From: Haplosporangium gracile
Lineage: Eukaryota; Mortierellomycota; Mortierellomycetes; Mortierellales; Mortierellaceae
Direction of reading: 5' to 3'
Assembly: GCA_015499985.1 (NCBI GenBank)
Contig: JAAAUF010000037.1
Span: 5,156-69,155, forward strand
DNA length: 64,000 nt
Shown here: in pieces, positions 12,903 to 24,493 of the stretch
How positions within the stretch are numbered: position 1 is the first letter of the stretch
How the letters are laid out: every line of letters starts with the position of its first letter
Notes under the pieces: model-generated
What the model saw: only the letters and a program-made list of their open reading frames with translations
What the model was told of the DNA's origin: nothing
Databases searched by the model: none
Program-made: the position numbers and the translations under genes

Positions 12903-14095
12903 TCAGTTCCCGAAAAGACCCCACTCCCTCACAGTAAAACTGCCCACTAACTGTCTAAACCACACCTCAGCCTCCGCAATATCTCCCTCATGCGCCACCT
13001 GCTTCGACGAGCTAGAATCCGAGATCTGAAGGGGAACGTTATAGGAGAGGACAATATCCGTCTCTTGGCGCGGGAGGCGGAAGACCACCATCATGATCTG
13101 GACCAAGTTCCTGGCATCGGCACCGGCAGTGGTAGAAGAGGAGGTGGAAGCGGCGGTGGCGAGGTGGTGCTGTTGGAGGCGTTGTTGTTCATTGAATTTT
13201 GCGATACGTTGTTGACCCAGGAGGAGGTAGATCTTTGCGTCCGCACTTGATAGAAGAGACGAAAAGAAATAGGTGTTTTTGTCAGAGCCGCATACCAAAA
13301 ACACAGTGGGACACTGGCGAGGAGGTTGGTTATGTCTGAGACAATAAAATAAAAAATAAAAATAAGGTAACTTACGGCCAGGTGGGAAGTTCGATGTTGT
13401 TAAGGAGTGTGACGCTCTGGACGATGGACGCGTCCTCGGCATCGTTATCCTCTGCCAATTGCTGGAAATGGAACCTAATTATATCGCGACATTGCAGTTT
13501 AGTTATTTGCATGTATTGAGGTGAAATGCTACCAGCGCTAATAATTAACGACGCATTTCTTGCGCACACTCTTCGGGTGAAAAACAGTAAAACGATAAAG
13601 ATAGAAAAGAGGACAGAGAACTTACGCAGCACAGTTGTCGTCAGTGGCTTCGGCAGCAAGTTCCAGGATCTCGACGATCACGCTCTGGTCCTCGTCCAAG
13701 TTCACGAACACCTCCTGGTGATCGGGCACCTCACGCACATGGCTATAATTATTATTATTATTCGAGGAGAGGGAGCAGCGTTTCAGAGCATGACGAGAAA
13801 GTGTTCGTAGGTAGTCACCAGGCGCAGGTCATCAAGTAGAATATATATATTTGTTTATTCGTGAGGGAAAAGAAGGGAAGAAAAACGGAGGGGGTAAGGA
13901 TACTGTTTTTACAAAGCTACAGGTCAACAAAGAATGTATGCAAGAAAAAGTAAAAAAAAAAGGGGGGGGGGTGCGTGTCAAAGAAAAATGAGAAAGAAAA
14001 ACTACTAGAAAAAACTACCTGATATTGCCGAATTTGCTAGGAAGGTTGATGGTAATGGCACCACCATAGAGTTCTTGCTGATTCACAGTCGCCAT
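12903..14095 (-). CDS. MOG1: Ran guanine-nucleotide release factor, Mog1 family
   Basis: Four minus-strand exons (14095-14019, 13742-13626, 13474-13376, 13245-12903) join in frame to 211 residues, close to the family's roughly 190-220. Mog1 binds the Ran GTPase, promotes nucleotide release and is needed for nuclear protein import. Recognised segments: ELYGGAITINLPSKFGNI at the N-terminus (family LFGGAI..LP), then REVPDHQEVFVNLDEDQSVI with the conserved acidic DNQEV/DQS core, VEILELA, and a late LLLGQQRIAKF followed by a strand with RLPRQETDIVLSYNVP. A Q/H/S/T-rich insertion of about 25 residues separates the last two blocks. The ending WFRQLVGSFTVREWGLFGN matches family tails (F..L..SL.I.DWGLFG). 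Lies tail-first next to cysteine synthase. Confidence 0.9.
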
Positions 14096-14522
14096 GTCGA
14101 AGGAAAGTGGTTAAGGAAGGAGGTGAATGCGGATGGAAGTGAAAGGGAAAGAGGTGTGAATGAAAGTTTTCATGTCTAGAACTCTCCCCTATTTATCAAC
14201 AATTGAGCCAGTCACAGCCTCCAGCTGCCCCACCTTACAAATCGATAATTGGGAGGCACAGCCATTAAAGAAAAAGAGAGACATCACCGCGCCTCCACTT
14301 TTTGTCGGTGTCCCAGACCATGCCCAGTGATCATTGGATCAAAGAAAGAGTAAAGTACTCGGCCATCCGCAAACATACTGCATCTTTCATAGTTGTACAT
14401 GGTGCGACTGCTTTTATCAATCAAGAGGGGAAAGGAGCATATTTTTTTTAAGGCTACGACACATCTACAACCTTGCTTCTCCTTCCAACCAGCAGCAATC
14501 AACACCCATATGGACTTTTTCA
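14096..14522. other. Intergenic region, Mog1 promoter and TAF3 3' end
   Basis: Both neighbours are on the minus strand, so this holds the TAF3 3' UTR and the Mog1 promoter. I see no gene. A T tract lies near 14440-14449. Confidence 0.5.
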
Positions 14523-17500
14523 CTAACAACCGCTTCCGGAAGAAGTACACCGTTGACAGAACCAAGTCTTGACAGCATCGCCCTCTCGTACGCCGACACA
14601 GCGACCATGGAACCAGACCTCGCATCGGTCACACGCGATCATAAAAAGTCCATCGTCCAATGTCGGGTTCGAGCAGATACAATTGATTACCTCTCCAGAA
14701 TCGTCCACAACTCCTCCTCCTCCGGGCACGACCGAGTAGTAGCCGTAGGCCGAAGCTACTGGTGCTTTAACCGATGATGATGTTGAGGCTGATCCTGCTG
14801 CGTGTGCACCATTCGACAGTGACGACGACGACAAAGACTTGTGTGAAGAATGCTTGTGTTGCTTGTGGTGCTTGTGTCGACTGCTACTTTCGCTGTCACG
14901 ATCCCGATCCCGATCTCGGTCTCGCTCACGGTCTCGCTCACGGTCTCGCTCACGATCCCGATCCCGATCTCGGTCTCGCGCACGGTCTCGCTCACGATCC
15001 CTATCACGGTCCCTGTCTCTCGAACGATCACGCTCTCGGTGGTTATCATGGTCACGGTCGCGGTCCTTGGACTTGCTCTTCTTCTTCTTCTTCTTCTCCC
15101 GTGAGTATCCATCATCCTCCTCCTCCTCTTCCTCTTCATCATAATCCCGCGAAGACCGCTTGGATTTCTTGTGATGCGAGGATCCAGTGGAAGTAAGAGA
15201 TGACGACCGGTGGTGATGGCCGCTGGACGACGATGACTGATGACCATGCTCCCGCTTGCTCGACGACGACGACGCAGTCGCAGGATCCTGTTCCCCCGTC
15301 GAAATCGCATCCAGTGCTGAAAATTTGAACCGAATCTTGGGTGCTGAAGGTGTCGTTGGCGTGGCTGTAGCAGGCGCTTTTACATGGACTGACGTTGTTG
15401 ATGAAGGAATGTTGAGCGGCAAGTCTGACAACGAAATAGGGCCTGGTGTTGGCTTTGGCGTCGGTGCAGGTGGCGCAACCTGCTGTTTTGTAGAGGACGT
15501 CGGTGTTTGTTTGGGCGCCGATGTTTGTTTGGGCGTCGATGCTACGGGTACTGGTTTAGGTGAAGCTGTCGTTGCTGCCGATGCCTTGGCCGATGCCGCT
15601 GCAACGTGGTTAGTGCTAGATGATGGTGTGACTGACGATCCTGGCAAACTTGAAGAGCTGGCGGGCACTGTGCTGTTGACAGGTGGCGGGATGTAAGCTG
15701 GTGCTGCTGACACCAAGGCCGCAGCAGAGGTCCGAGGACTTGATACGCCGTTCGATGTTGCTGTCGATTTGCCAGATCCTGACGTCGCAAGTAAAGCAGC
15801 AGGATCGAAATTGGATCCTATCCTGGAAAGTATCGTAGGGTTGATGGGCGCAGCCGAGTATCCAGGTGCTGCCACGGATGCTGCCACGGGTGCTGGTGGT
15901 GGCGCAACAGCCAAGGACGGACTTCGCTGCAATGGAGTCGCGAAAGGAGCGGTTGGTTCAGATGATGTAAGACTCGACTTTCTGGATCCAGCCTTTGGTT
16001 TAAGTGGAATGTCGGGTAGATTTGTCACCGGACCATTGTTGAGCGTCGAAAGCGGTACAGGAATGACTTCCTTGGATGGATAGGAGACTGTTGAAAGAGG
16101 TGAGCTGGAGAATGATGACTTTCTTGACGCAGTTGGCGCGATTGTCATTCGTCCCGTTGTAAATGCATCCTGGGCCACATAGTAATCCTGAGCACCACCG
16201 TTCATGATCCGTTCCGAGGGGACAATAGGCGACAGGGCATCCTGGACAGAGACTCCTGGGTTGGCAAATTTGTTGACAATAACAGTTGGCGCCGTGTATT
16301 TCAAGAGACTGTCGATCATTCCTGACTGGTGAGGATTGGAAAACAAAGTGTCTGATGGCTCTCCAGCTCGCTCAATCGCATGCGCCAATGATGCCTGTTG
16401 CTTGAGTCGTTTTGCAAATGTTGGCGGATAAGGCGTAGGATCCAGGAGCGTCAAAAGCGTATCCGAAAACAGTAGTTGAGATTTTTGTGACAGACTGGTT
16501 GATGAAGAAGGGGCCGCTGACTGTGAACCGTGGGGCTGCTTCGACTTTGCAGGGATCGTAGAGTACAATGTTGAAAAAGGCTGAGTGGATTCTTGGAACG
16601 ATGCCACAACCGTGTATGGGTTAATTTCCGATTGATCGACTTCCGCATCTGCTGCCGTCGGAACAACACCGTCCTTGTCCGCGTCTGCTGGTAGGGTTGT
16701 GTTAATGGATAGCTTTGACAGCTCTGCATGCGCTGATTTAAAGTCTGTTGTCCTTGAAGGGGCCGCTGCAGAGTCCAGTCCAGCTGTCGATGCTGCGAGT
16801 GTGGAAGTATTGGTGTCGTACTGGTCCGTTGATGGACTCATAACCGATTCATTCATCTGATCTTCGCTGTCTGCGCGCGTCAAGTCTGCAGGTAGAGCAC
16901 AGTTGGGGAAAGGTGGAGCAAAGTCTGGTATATGGGGTGGTCTCGTGTCCGGGATCCATCGTGAAAGCCGTGAGCGATTTTCCTGAAGCGATTGTGCTGT
17001 GAGTGGGGTCGCCTCCATAGAGTTGTCCTCTTCGTCGTCTGACCCTTCTGGATAAGCGTAGGCGTCCTGCTCCTCGTCTGTCTCTGGCATAACAAATCCG
17101 TCTGGTAATGGGCGCCACTCGTATATATCCATATGTTCCTCCTCGCGTCCTTTCCGCGTAACATCTATCGAGAAATAAATAGCGGTAATAAAAAACAATT
17201 ATTAATTAATATTGTGACAATAAAGTGTGGAAACAGATACCCAAGAAAGATTCCATAAAACGGGTGCATACCTTGGAGAACACGCCCTGGCTCAGCTCCT
17301 TTCCACGAAGGCAAGACGGGTCGGTTGGCGGCGGCCGTAGCGGCGGCCGTTGTTGCTCCTGTTACAACTGATGTCGCCTGGCTGTCCTCTCCAGCGGTGC
17401 CATCTGCGCCAGAAGCTGCTGTGACAGGAACACCTCCGTTCTCGACGAACCATTCCTTCAGATCTGCCAGGTCGATCCCGAGTTCTGATAGACCATCCGC

Positions 17501-17911
17501 GACATCGAAGGCCGTAATCCGAGATCGTCCTGAGTGCTCTGCGAACTCCTTGGCAGACTCGGCCAGGAACTCTAAGTACCGTCCCAGACAGTCACTCAGG
17601 ACTGCCATCGGGTTCTTTTGTACGGCATCGTACCCTGCAGACTGAAGCATATGCATGGTGGAGATGCGGAGCATAGACTGACAAAAGTTGGAGTGGGTCG
17701 AAGGGTCTGGCTGATGTTGGTGGCTGTTGTAGACGATCATTTCGCTGTGAGGATCGTGCGGGTTGTTCCTGTTGACGAGACGATTCTTGTCGTTGCGGAA
17801 TCCAGCAGCAGGTTGTTTCCGTACATAAGGACGCTTTCCTGTAGATGCTGGTGGTGCCGACGACGAGGAGGACATTGAGGGTCCGCCCCGCTCTCCTCCT
17901 GATTCCTTCAT
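14523..17911 (-). CDS. TAF3: TFIID subunit TAF3: histone-fold plus C-terminal PHD finger
   Basis: Two exons, 17911-17272 and 17164-14523, encode 1093 residues. Residues about 75-145 form a histone fold of the bromodomain-associated type (RISTMHMLQSAGYDAVQ, LGRYLEFLAESAKEFAEHSG, ITAFDVADGLSELGI). After the join comes the short conserved segment RPPHIPDFAPPFP seen in TAF3/TAF8 proteins. A long S/T/P/A-rich region follows, then a K/R-D/E stretch of RDRDRE-type dipeptides. The C-terminus is a PHD finger with complete Cys4-His-Cys3 ligands (CICSNP, IACDRCEVWFHGRC, TWFCQRC). Histone fold at the front and PHD at the back is the TAF3 architecture; the PHD reads H3K4me3 in animals, while budding yeast Taf3 lacks it. 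The aromatic cage should be checked by structure. Nuclear, part of TFIID. Confidence 0.88.
14888..15065 (-). repeat. Coding RD/RE dipeptide repeat DNA
   Basis: Hexanucleotide-like units (CGATCC, CGGTCT, CGCTCA on the plus strand) encode alternating Arg-Asp/Arg-Glu in TAF3. Similar DNA encodes the RD/RE stretches of the LIM gene at about 3160-3330 and 3940-4110. Confidence 0.75.
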
Positions 17912-18897
17912 ACCGATGAGTAGATGGGGAATGGTGGACCCAGAGATTGGTTTAAAGATAAGATGCGAGAGTGATTGGTTGACGTCGTCGTATCGTCTTT
18001 AGCGTTTACGAAGGGGTAGAGAAGAAAAAAAAATGTGGCAAAAAAATGAGTCTCGCGTTCGGGACAAAGGGAAAGAAAAAGAGAGGTGGGATGGCTGGGC
18101 GGGAGAATGGCGCGTTTGTTGAGTGGACAAGGAAAGTGATCGCTCGTGTATGTGGTGGTAATGTCCTGGTCGTTTTGTCGGATGAGAAAACAAGCTATTT
18201 GCTCTTGGATGTGTAGTTGTTGCTTGTTGTTTGAGGATGATGAAGCAAAATAAAAGGGAGCCAGGTGTCGCGTGGCTGGTGACCTTGAAGGGTGTTGAGT
18301 GGCTCCAGGGCACTACTAAAAGGAAAGCAGCAAGACAAGGAGGTCCCTTTTTCTGTTGTTAGCTGTGAGTCTTTGCTTGTCACCCACACTCACCCACACC
18401 CACCCACATACGCCATCGCATGCCTCCAAACTCTTGCCTCTTTAACTTTTTTTTCGCTCTGTCCAGCCCCACGCACCTTGAAAAGGATTGGTCTTGACCA
18501 AGTGATCGTTGCTAAGCCGCGACAAACGACAGACAATCAGTATCCGTTAAAAAGGAGTCCTTGCTCGAAGCGAAAAAGAGAAAAAGAGATGCAAACAACA
18601 AAAAAAAGACTCTGCCCTCTCTTGGCTGGGCAAACAAACAAACGCGCAGCCCAAGCATGAATTTTGTTTACTAAAATTGGTTGACGGTGACGTGCTTTTT
18701 TCTTGGAATCTTTAGTTCTGTGCGATCGCATTCAAGCCCACATTTTTTGAACTGGGAGGGACAAGGCACAAAAAAGCCGAACCTAACTTTCGCCGAGATC
18801 TCCCTCTTCTCCCCTTTCTTTTATCTTCTTTTATTCCTCTTCATTCACCATCATTCCTCGACTGCTCCAACAGGAAAACAAAGGAATCATATAAACC
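17912..18897. promoter_or_regulatory. Bidirectional promoter region between TAF3 and heme lyase
   Basis: About 1 kb separates two divergent start codons. Both ends are C/T-rich in the sense of their gene. An ACCCACACTCACCC-like cluster near 18380-18408 could bind a GT/CACCC-type factor, but this is only a motif observation. Confidence 0.45.
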
Positions 18898-20172
18898 ATG
18901 GCAGGACAGGATCAGGACAACGCCGCAAAGTGCCCCGTCGACCACTCAACCTTCAAGCACTTCCTCCCCAAGGACTCACCCTCTGCCTCGGCACTCCCCG
19001 AAGGACACCCCACCGTACCAACCTCGCCCGACAGTGAACCTGCAAAATGTCCCGTCTCCCCTGAAGCCCACAAACACTTCATGCCCCGGTCAGCAGCACA
19101 GTCAACAGCACCAACAGGACTCCCTGAGGGTCACCCTTCAGTGCCAATGACAACCCCCGACGGCGAACCCACAAAGTGCCCTGTCTCGCCCGAAGCACAC
19201 AAACACTTTCTCCCACGGTCATCTCAACCACAATCATCACCATTAAAATCAGAAGAAGAAGACAAGTCTCTAAAGATCGACCCGACCAACAACATGCCCT
19301 CGACACCCGACCAGTTCCGGATCGCCTCCCAACGTAAAGATCTCGCCACCGAACGTGAGATCAGTTCTATCCCCAAAGCTGCCAACTCGCCCGACCCCTA
19401 TGGTGACAGCAAGAACAAAGCATCAGTAGCATTACCAGGATCGGGATCGTCAGGAGCCCACGCGCCGGATCCGGATAGCGATCAGGGCGAGGTGTGGATC
19501 TACCCCTCGGAGCAAATGTTCTTCAATGCGATGAAGCGTAAGAACTGGAACCCTCGCGAGGAGGATATGAAATTTGTTGTGCCGATTCATAACATGGTCA
19601 ATGAGATGGCTTGGAAACATATCATGAGATGGGAGAAGCTGATGGAGAAGTAAGTTACTTTTTCTTGTTCTTCCCGAAATTCTTACGCTTTTTTTCGGAT
19701 AAGGCCATTATTTGTTAAAAGGGGGATCTGACTTTTAATTACGCACATCTTTTTCATTTCGCTCTTTGATCAACGGAATGATAGTACATGTGGTGGACCC
19801 AAGTTGGTCAAGTTCGAAGGAAAGCCCAAGGAGATTACACCCAAGGCACGGATCCGCTCTTGGATGGGGTAAGTTCCTTACCCTTGCCAAAACTGAGACC
19901 CCTCATTCTCTTCCGCTTAGGCTCAACAACGCTAACTCGCCATGCGCTCAATCTCCTAATTTGCATCCCACCTATTCAGATACACATTGCCGTTCGATCG
20001 CCATGACTGGGTAGTCGATCGGTGCGGAAAGCAGGTCACCTATATCATTGACTTCTATTCTGGACATCCCGATCCTCGGTACCCCGAAGCGCCTAGTTTC
20101 TATCTGGATGTGCGTCCTAAACTGACTGCTGAAGGCGCTTGGCAGCGGTTCAGGAAGTTTATGTTTGATTAG
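18898..20172 (+). CDS. Holocytochrome c synthase (cytochrome c heme lyase)
   Basis: Attaches heme to apocytochrome c in the mitochondrial intermembrane space. Exons 18898-19649, 19785-19868 and 19980-20172 give 342 residues. The N-terminus carries three KCPV heme-regulatory motifs (Cys at about 12, 51 and 94), each followed by an H-K-H-F-L/M-P block and spaced 39 and 43 residues; many relatives have one or two. The catalytic part has [10 protein letters not shown], the [18 protein letters not shown] block, and [19 protein letters not shown], where the His of IHN is the family's heme ligand. The end reads [27 protein letters not shown]-type sequence ([11 protein letters not shown]) and LDVRPKL, all family hallmarks. 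The ATG is the first in frame. Whether it serves c1 as well as c cannot be read from sequence. Confidence 0.94.
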
Positions 20173-20489
20173 AGATTAGATTTTTAATATAAACAGCGTC
20201 AGGCGTACAATACATATTCATAGTTTGATCGCATCGGCATGGAACAATAATAATAACAACTTTTGCATGATATTCAAGAATGATTGTGTAAGAAGGGGAA
20301 TATCAAGTTTTATGTTCAAAGTAAACAACCAAAAAAATAGGTATGGGAAAAAGCTATCGAAAGGGTATCAACGATAATATCTACAATGACCATCCCTGGT
20401 CAATTTCAGGTTGATAAAAGAAAAGGACAGAAAGGGTATAAAATAACAAAAGAGGCGTAAAAAACAACGGAAATATATAAAAAGAAGAT
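20173..20489. other. Short intergenic 3' region
   Basis: AT-rich spacer between the convergent heme lyase and PUF genes; probably both 3' UTRs. No gene seen. Confidence 0.6.
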
Positions 20490-23400
20490 TTACCACCGGT
20501 TGCGACGTCCACCTCCACTGCCGCCACCGTTACACTCCATACCATTCGTACCCGATCCAGATTTGGACCCATACCCACTTCCACTACCACCATTTGGTCC
20601 ACCCTGCCCTAATGCACCACCCGCATTGCCTCCGCCACTATTTGAAAACGGGCTTACCCTCCATCTCTCAACCATAAAGGCAACCTTCTGCCCATACTTG
20701 GACCCTCTCAACGAGACCATATGTCTCTTAATCAGCCCCGCACACGTCTCGCGATGTTTTTGCACGGCATTCGTAAGAATATACTGGATAATATAGTTTC
20801 CATATTGGTCGGCCGCGATATCGATTAAGGGGATTCGGGGCCGGTCTTGGCTGAGGCTGTTGGTGGAGACGATGTGGATGTATTGGCCTATAACCTCTTC
20901 TTGGGTGAGGGAAATGATAGTGCCGTTGATTGCTATTGTGGGTGGCCCTGTTGGTGTGGGGGTTACAGGTGTTGTTGTGGCAGTTGCAGAGTTGGCGGTC
21001 GAAGCAGCAGAAGCGGCGGTGATAGAGGCGGTAGAGTTGAAAAGGGTGGCGGCCATACGGAGGGTCTTCTCGACAACCTTGGACGCGTACTGGTCCAGCG
21101 AGAGACTGACTGCGTCCTCAAGGATCTTTTGTGTCACCGTCGCCCTATCCGCGGGAGATCCATGTTCCAGAATATGTTGGATCACCCAGTTCCCCCATTG
21201 ACCTTTTGCGATCGATGTAACTGATTGCAGGATCTCATTCAACACCGGGCGCTAAAATTGACACGAAATGAAAATTCAATTTAAGTGATCTGGGTTTCAA
21301 CCTTTCAACTATCCACGCGTTCACCGCGTTCTTAACAATAATCAACGAGCAATAATAGCAAGATTAAAGAACAAGAAATACCTTGTCGTGCTCAGCACAG
21401 TTCTCAAAAATATTCTGCACAACCAGACTCCCCGTCTCATCGACCGCAACCCCGGCCCACCGCCCCACAATAGCACTATTGACATACGTCATAACTGCCG
21501 GCGGCGCATCCGTCCAGCGGATCTCAAAAATCTTTTGCCAAACATGACACGCATATCGATGTACGATCGTCTCCCTGATCCTCCTAAACATTTCGGTAAC
21601 AATCCTCGCCTTACAATCCTCCTCCACATTATCGAGCGCCTTTTGCACCACATGACACCCGAACGGGTCACAGGCCAAGGTAAGGATGTTTCCACGCATG
21701 GCTTGGGCCAGGGCATCGATTTGGGAAGGAGAGCCGAATTCGAAACAGCGTTGGATGAGGAAGTTCCCGAAGCGGTTGGACATGAGGGGGTAAGCGGAGG
21801 AGGTTGTGAGGATGGCGTCAATGATTTGGAGTTTTTGGTCGGGTGGGGAGGTTTTGAGTTTTTGTTGCAGGTGGATGGAGGCTTGTTGGTCTGTTGCCTG
21901 CAATATACGATTCACACACATCTATTTTCTCAATAATAAATCCATAAAAAGCGTTAAGTCATTATTGGCATGAAACTTACAAAAAGAAACGAAGCGGGGC
22001 AAAAAAAAAAAAGAATAGAATTGTACCTGGTAGTCGAGATAAACGGGCCTCTCGCTGTGGCGGCGATAGTTGTTCCTGTAAGTAGCCGGACCCTGCTGCT
22101 GTTGCTGAGCAGACTGGGTAGCTTGTTGCTGCTGCTGGTTGGAATGCGTGTACTGTTGGTTGATGTATTGGGGATCGAATCCAGGACTGTGACCTATCGT
22201 ACCATGTTGGTACTGTCCTGCCGCCTGTCCATCATATCCATATCCCGCGTTCATCTACAAAGGGCGATAGTGAGATCAGACGTTAGCTTTACATCATTTC
22301 TCAATGCTTTGACGAGGTTTGAAAACGAAAACAAAAAAAAAACACTTACATCATCGGCCCAGGATTGAGAGTGGCTGAGCCCGGCAGCGGGGACATTCCA
22401 GGGGTAAGCGCCAGGCTGCTCAACAGCAGGAGAATCAAATACACCACCGCCAACGTCGCCACCGCGGGAAGCAGACGAAAAACTTCCAGGACTGCGATGG
22501 TTCGTCATGGGGAAGCTAATCTGGGAACCATACCCATGCTGCGACAGACCACGTCCACTACCACCGTAACCCGTAGGCGTTGACACTTCCTGTCCAAAAT
22601 CAGACGATGAAGGGGAATCGACCATATCCATCAACCCCTGGTACTGTTGCTGGTAGAACGATTGAGAGGCGTTGATCTTTATGCTCAGGTTAGGTTGGTG
22701 CGAAGAGGCAGAAGATTGCTGTTGCAAGCTGGTGATGGAGTTGGATCGCGAGGGCATCGAGAGCGGGTGGATAGCTGTAGCTGGGCCGCTGACATTGCTG
22801 GCGTATGGGACGTTGGGCTCATATAGGTTGTCTGCAAGAGCTCCTAATGCACTGCCTGTAGCAGTGGACTCAGCCGTTTCTGTCGCAGCCGAAGAAGAAT
22901 CGTCCATACCAGCCATACTAAATGTGTTGAACGAAGGGACTGTCGATGAAGTCGCCAACAGAGGTGCAGGAGCAGCCTTGCCAACATTAATGGTCAAGTG
23001 ACCAAATTTCGAAGAAGACGCGGTCGCGTTCTTGGTAGTCGCATTGAATCCTGACGTCAAGCTGGCAGGCTGGGTCAACTTGAGCTGCTGCTTCATTAGC
23101 TCCTCAATCTCCCTATCCCGCTGTCGAAGCTTACGTCGATCCTCCTCAGACTCGAGCAACATCTTGGTGACAAGCTCCTTGAGTTGGCTGATCTCTGTTG
23201 ATTGACGAAGGCACGTCTGTTGTAAGGCGTCCGCGTCAACAGTATTGGCCGCTGATTTGACTGTAACAGTGAGGGCGGGTGAGCTCTGGCGACGCGTAGA
23301 AGAGGAATGTGCAATATTCCAGATGTTGGGCCCACGTGTTAGTGTTGCTGCTGCTGAAGGCGCATCCTTTGAGGTCGAGGTGAGGTATGCCTTCATAGTG

Positions 23401-24493
23401 GTTGCGTTGGTGGTATTGTTTGGCTAGCGTGCACCAATCATTCAACAATGGAAAATTGTGCGGAATTTCAAGGTGCGGAATGGGCATTATTAGCGTCGTC
23501 AGTCGACATATAATAAAAAGGGGGGTATGTGTGTGATGGGAGAAGGAATATAGGAAGGACAAAGGGTTGCATAACACATGTGGGTTATGATAATTCCACA
23601 TTACACCAAGAAGAAGAGATGGAGTATCAGAGTAGATGGGAAGGTGGGGAAGGATGGGATGAGTGGGATGGATGGGATAAGTGGGATGGATGGGACGATA
23701 GACAATCACGCACAAAAATAAGGTTCAAAATTCCAGTAGAACAAAGAGTAGACAACGAGAAGGGAAGAAAAAAAGGTACCTGATCCATCCTAGCTCGCTT
23801 CTGGACAAGGAATCGACGCACAGCGCGTTGTACCACAACTACGGCATCCACCATCGCAGCACTAGCAGTTGCAGTACTACCTGAACCAACATAGGCCAAC
23901 AGACGAACATCCCCTAAACGAGGGAGATGAGTATTCCCTGTTCCAGTCTTGGTTGCCTGCTCCTCCATTCTAGAATTGGACGTGGGCGTATGACTGCCAT
24001 CATGCGCTTCCCATCGCGAAGACGACTGAGAGATATTACCCAAGGGCAGAGGAAGAGGGAGACTGAAGCTGGGTTCCTGAAGAAGGGGCGAGTTGGGCTC
24101 CGGGGAGTTCAGTTCTGGGAACCCGTCAAACAGGCGGCTCAGGCTAAATGCAACATTGGGAAGACGAGAAGTGCGTTGTTGCTGCTGGTGTGAGTGCTGT
24201 TGCTGTCGTCGGGAGGAAGAGTTGGATTCCAGAACAGGTACAGGTACAGGAGGGAGTGAAGGCGCGTTGGTGTTGCTGAAGAGGATGGGATTGTTGGTAT
24301 TGGTTACCGTCATCAGCTTGGACTGGAAGAAGGCCGCTCCGAAGGTTGGCTCATTCTGGTCACCACCGTTTTGAAGATTTACAACTGCGTTTCCTTCTGC
24401 TGATTGTTGCTGTTGCTTGGAGATGTTTTGCAGCAGATATCCAATGTTGGTCTGCGCATTTGCGAGTCGCTCCTTGTACCCGTTTCCAAGCAT
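20490..24493 (-). CDS. Pumilio-family (PUF) RNA-binding protein with IQ-like motif
   Basis: Five exons (24493-23780, 23423-22350, 22254-22027, 21897-21382, 21251-20490), all introns in phase 0, give 1097 residues. The N-terminal exon is Q/S-rich and ends with VVVVQRAVRRFLVQKRARM, close to an IQ calmodulin-binding motif. Next is a coiled coil (QSTEISQLKELVTKMLLES, then EEDRRKLRQRDREIEELMKQ) and a long S/Q/G-rich linker. Residues from about 680 hold about eight PUF repeats: SNRFGNFLIQRCFE, CDPFGCHVVQKALD, VHRYACHVWQKIFE, VDETGSLVVQNIFE, AKGQWGNWVIQHILE, LDQYASKVVEKTL, ADQYGNYIIQYIL and GSKYGQKVAFMVE. PUF proteins bind mRNA 3' UTRs and control translation or decay. A 50-residue A/T/P insertion interrupts repeats 6 and 7. 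Start ATG is the first in frame; an upstream exon is possible. The tail is G/N-rich. Confidence 0.87.
23639..23699. repeat. GGGATGGAT-type minisatellite in PUF intron 1
   Basis: About six imperfect 9-10 bp units (GGGATGAGT, GGGATGGAT, GGGATAAGT) run in tandem within the first PUF intron. Confidence 0.75.

Noticed and set aside
15256..15696. 146-codon A/G/V-rich plus-strand frame opposite TAF3
   Set aside because: Antisense of S/T/A-rich TAF3 codons; no start context or splicing support.
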